Shown here: in pieces, positions 4,773-6,173 of the stretch
Layout: each line of letters opens with the position of its first letter
Position numbering within the stretch: position 1 is the first letter of the stretch
Assembly (NCBI GenBank): GCA_030152565.1
Contig: JASLJE010000021.1
Span: 1 to 6,173 of the forward strand
Source of the DNA: Peptoniphilaceae bacterium
GTDB lineage: Bacteria > Bacillota > Clostridia > Tissierellales > Peptoniphilaceae
DNA length: 6,173 nucleotides
Direction of reading: 5' to 3'
Translations under genes and position numbers: made by a program
Notes under the pieces: generated by a model
What the model saw: the letters and a program-made list of their open reading frames with translations, nothing else
Told to the model about the DNA's origin: nothing
Database searches by the model: none

Positions 4773-6173
4773 TTATTGGAATTGACTTTCATAAAGGTCT
4801 CTATAGATACCACCTTGTTCTATTAATTCTTGGTGATTTCCTTGTTCAACAATTGATCCTTCTTGCATAACCAAGATTAAGTCAGCATTTCTTATAGTTG
4901 ATAATCTGTGGGCTATGATAAAGCTAGTTCTTCCTTCCATGGCCTTGTCCATAGCCTCTTGTAGAAGGTGTTCCAATCTTGTGTCTACAGAAGAGGTTGC
5001 CTCATCTAGGATTAAAATTTCTGGATCCTTTAATAGGGCACGAGCTATGGTAATAAGCTGTTTTTCCCCTTGGGATACATTGGTTGTATCCTCATTTATT
5101 ATAGTCTTATAGCCTTCAGGAAGAGTTCTTATAAAGTGGTCTGCTCTGGCAAGTTCAGCCGCCTCTATAACTTCTTGATAGGTAGCATCTAGTCTACCAA
5201 ACCTTATATTTTCTTCTATGGTTGTAGAGTAAAGCCAAGGATTTTGGTCAACTATACCAAAGAGAGATCTGGACTGTCTCTTACTTATTTGATCTATGCT
5301 TAGGCCGTCTATGGTTATTTGGCCTCCATTTAGGTCATAGAATCTCATTAAAAGATTTATAAGAGTAGTTTTACCAGCTCCAGTAGGTCCAACTATGGCC
5401 ACTGTATCACCAGCCTTAATGTCTATATTGATTCCATCCATAAGAAGTTTGTCAGGAGAATAGCCAAATTGTACGTCTTTGAATTGGATATTTCCATCTA
5501 CTGTTATATTATCCATTTGGAATTTTTCTTCCACATCCTTGTCCTCTTCTTCGTCAAATACTTCCATCACACGGCTTAAGGAAGCTATGGCTGTTTGGAA
5601 AAGGTTGGATAGTTGGGTAATTTGTCCTATAGGTCCACTGGCCTGCCAAACATATTGGATGAAGGCTTGGATGGCACCTATTTCCATGGCACCTGCTAGG
5701 GTAAAGCCAAATACTAAAAGAGGCTTGTCTAAAACTAGTAGGGCTAGGATTAGGAAGAGTCCTATATAGAAGAAGTAGGTAATCCCACTTAAGATAGGGT
5801 TTATAGTACTGGATAGAAAGTTGGCCTTAAAACTGGCCTTGGTCAACTTGTCATTAACCTTTTCAAACCCTTCTATAACATCTTCTTCTTGATTAAATAG
5901 CTTAACTATCATATTGCCTGAATAATACTCTTGGGTATAACCATTTAGATCTCCCAGTGAATCTTGTAGGGATTTAAAGTGGGGTTGGCCCATATTGGCT
6001 ATACGCTTAAAGGCAATTACACATAGGGGTAACATGATTAGGGCTACTAGGGCAAAGAAGGGAGATAGGTAAAACATAAAGATAAAACTGAATACTAGTG
6101 ATAGTATGGCTGTTAAAACCTGTAGCAAACTTTGCTGCATGGCCTCACTAATTACAGTTACATCTGTTGTAAG
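4773..6173 (-). CDS. Multidrug-type ABC exporter half-transporter, C-terminal 466 residues (5' end outside window)
   Basis: The frame is open to the right edge. The 11 codons before the first visible ATG (6140) read LTTDVTVISEA, which continues into MQQSLLQ as in the intracellular loop of type I ABC exporters (usual form: T-x-D-V-x-x-I-S). The gene is therefore truncated by the window and does not start at 6140. By comparison with the usual 580-620 residues, about 120-150 are missing. Visible numbering: membrane domain to about 195, with hydrophobic segments near 18-34, 40-54, 130-148 and 155-180; ATPase domain from about 225 with A-loop Y238, Walker A GPTGAGKTT (262-270), Q310, signature VSQGE (366-370), Walker B ILILDE (386-391) with E391, and H422. 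Everything needed for ATP hydrolysis is present. It belongs to the MdlB/LmrD/BmrD-like group that often works as a heterodimer; the partner gene would lie just beyond the right edge. The role is drug or lipid export; the substrate is unknown. Confidence 0.93.
   Translation of the reverse strand, partial: LTTDVTVISEAMQQSLLQVLTAILSLVFSFIFMFYLSPFFALVALIMLPLCVIAFKRIANMGQPHFKSLQDSLGDLNGYTQEYYSGNMIVKLFNQEEDVIEGFEKVNDKLTKASFKANFLSSTINPILSGITYFFYIGLFLILALLVLDKPLLVFGFTLAGAMEIGAIQAFIQYVWQASGPIGQITQLSNLFQTAIASLSRVMEVFDEEEDKDVEEKFQMDNITVDGNIQFKDVQFGYSPDKLLMDGINIDIKAGDTVAIVGPTGAGKTTLINLLMRFYDLNGGQITIDGLSIDQISKRQSRSLFGIVDQNPWLYSTTIEENIRFGRLDATYQEVIEAAELARADHFIRTLPEGYKTIINEDTTNVSQGEKQLITIARALLKDPEILILDEATSSVDTRLEHLLQEAMDKAMEGRTSFIIAHRLSTIRNADLILVMQEGSIVEQGNHQELIEQGGIYRDLYESQFQ

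Noticed and set aside
5479..5769. + strand open frame of 96 codons opposite the exporter gene
   Set aside because: Its serine-rich run is the antisense of the acidic EEED linker region of the exporter; there is no ribosome binding site or recognisable domain.
1..6173. CRISPR arrays, tRNA or rRNA genes, insertion sequences, attachment sites
   Set aside because: No regularly spaced repeats, cloverleaf sequences, transposase motifs or long terminal inverted repeats were seen on either strand.

Overview
The window has low G+C content, AT-rich intergenic regions, strong AGGAGG-type ribosome binding sites and heavy use of AGA/AGG and ATA codons. This fits a low-GC Gram-positive bacterium (Bacillota, probably an anaerobe of the Clostridia/Tissierellia side). 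That placement is inferred from composition and protein flavour only. The window holds no rRNA, tRNA, CRISPR array, transposase or other mobile-element hallmark, and no gene-free stretch reaches 300 bases (the longest is about 130).

Layout from left to right: (1) the 3' end of a small membrane protein gene (2-190, +); (2) a GNAT-family acetyltransferase (270-728, +); (3) a DUF4177 small protein on the opposite strand (768-962, -), converging on the acetyltransferase and sharing a terminator hairpin with it; (4) a divergently transcribed solitary gene (1094-1846, +) for a putative modified-DNA nuclease, with an EVE/PUA-like N-terminus and a McrA-like HNH C-terminus; (5) a large MacB-type ABC transporter with ATPase and permease fused in one chain (1968-4700, +), preceded by two adjacent 16-bp inverted repeats that look like operators; (6) the C-terminal 466 residues of a multidrug-type ABC exporter half-transporter (4773-6173, -), whose 5' end lies beyond the right edge.

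Most genes appear to be separate transcription units: rho-independent terminators follow the acetyltransferase, the HNH gene and the MacB-like gene, and the last of these is symmetric enough to serve both converging ABC genes. The unifying theme, if there is one, is defence and export: two unrelated ABC efflux systems converge, next to a candidate type IV restriction nuclease. No operon coupling ties them together, so this is best read as an ordinary chromosomal segment with some accessory genes. The points most worth a second look are the HNH nuclease and the paired inverted repeats around the predicted transcription start of the MacB-like gene. I did not find convincing evidence of a wholly new system.
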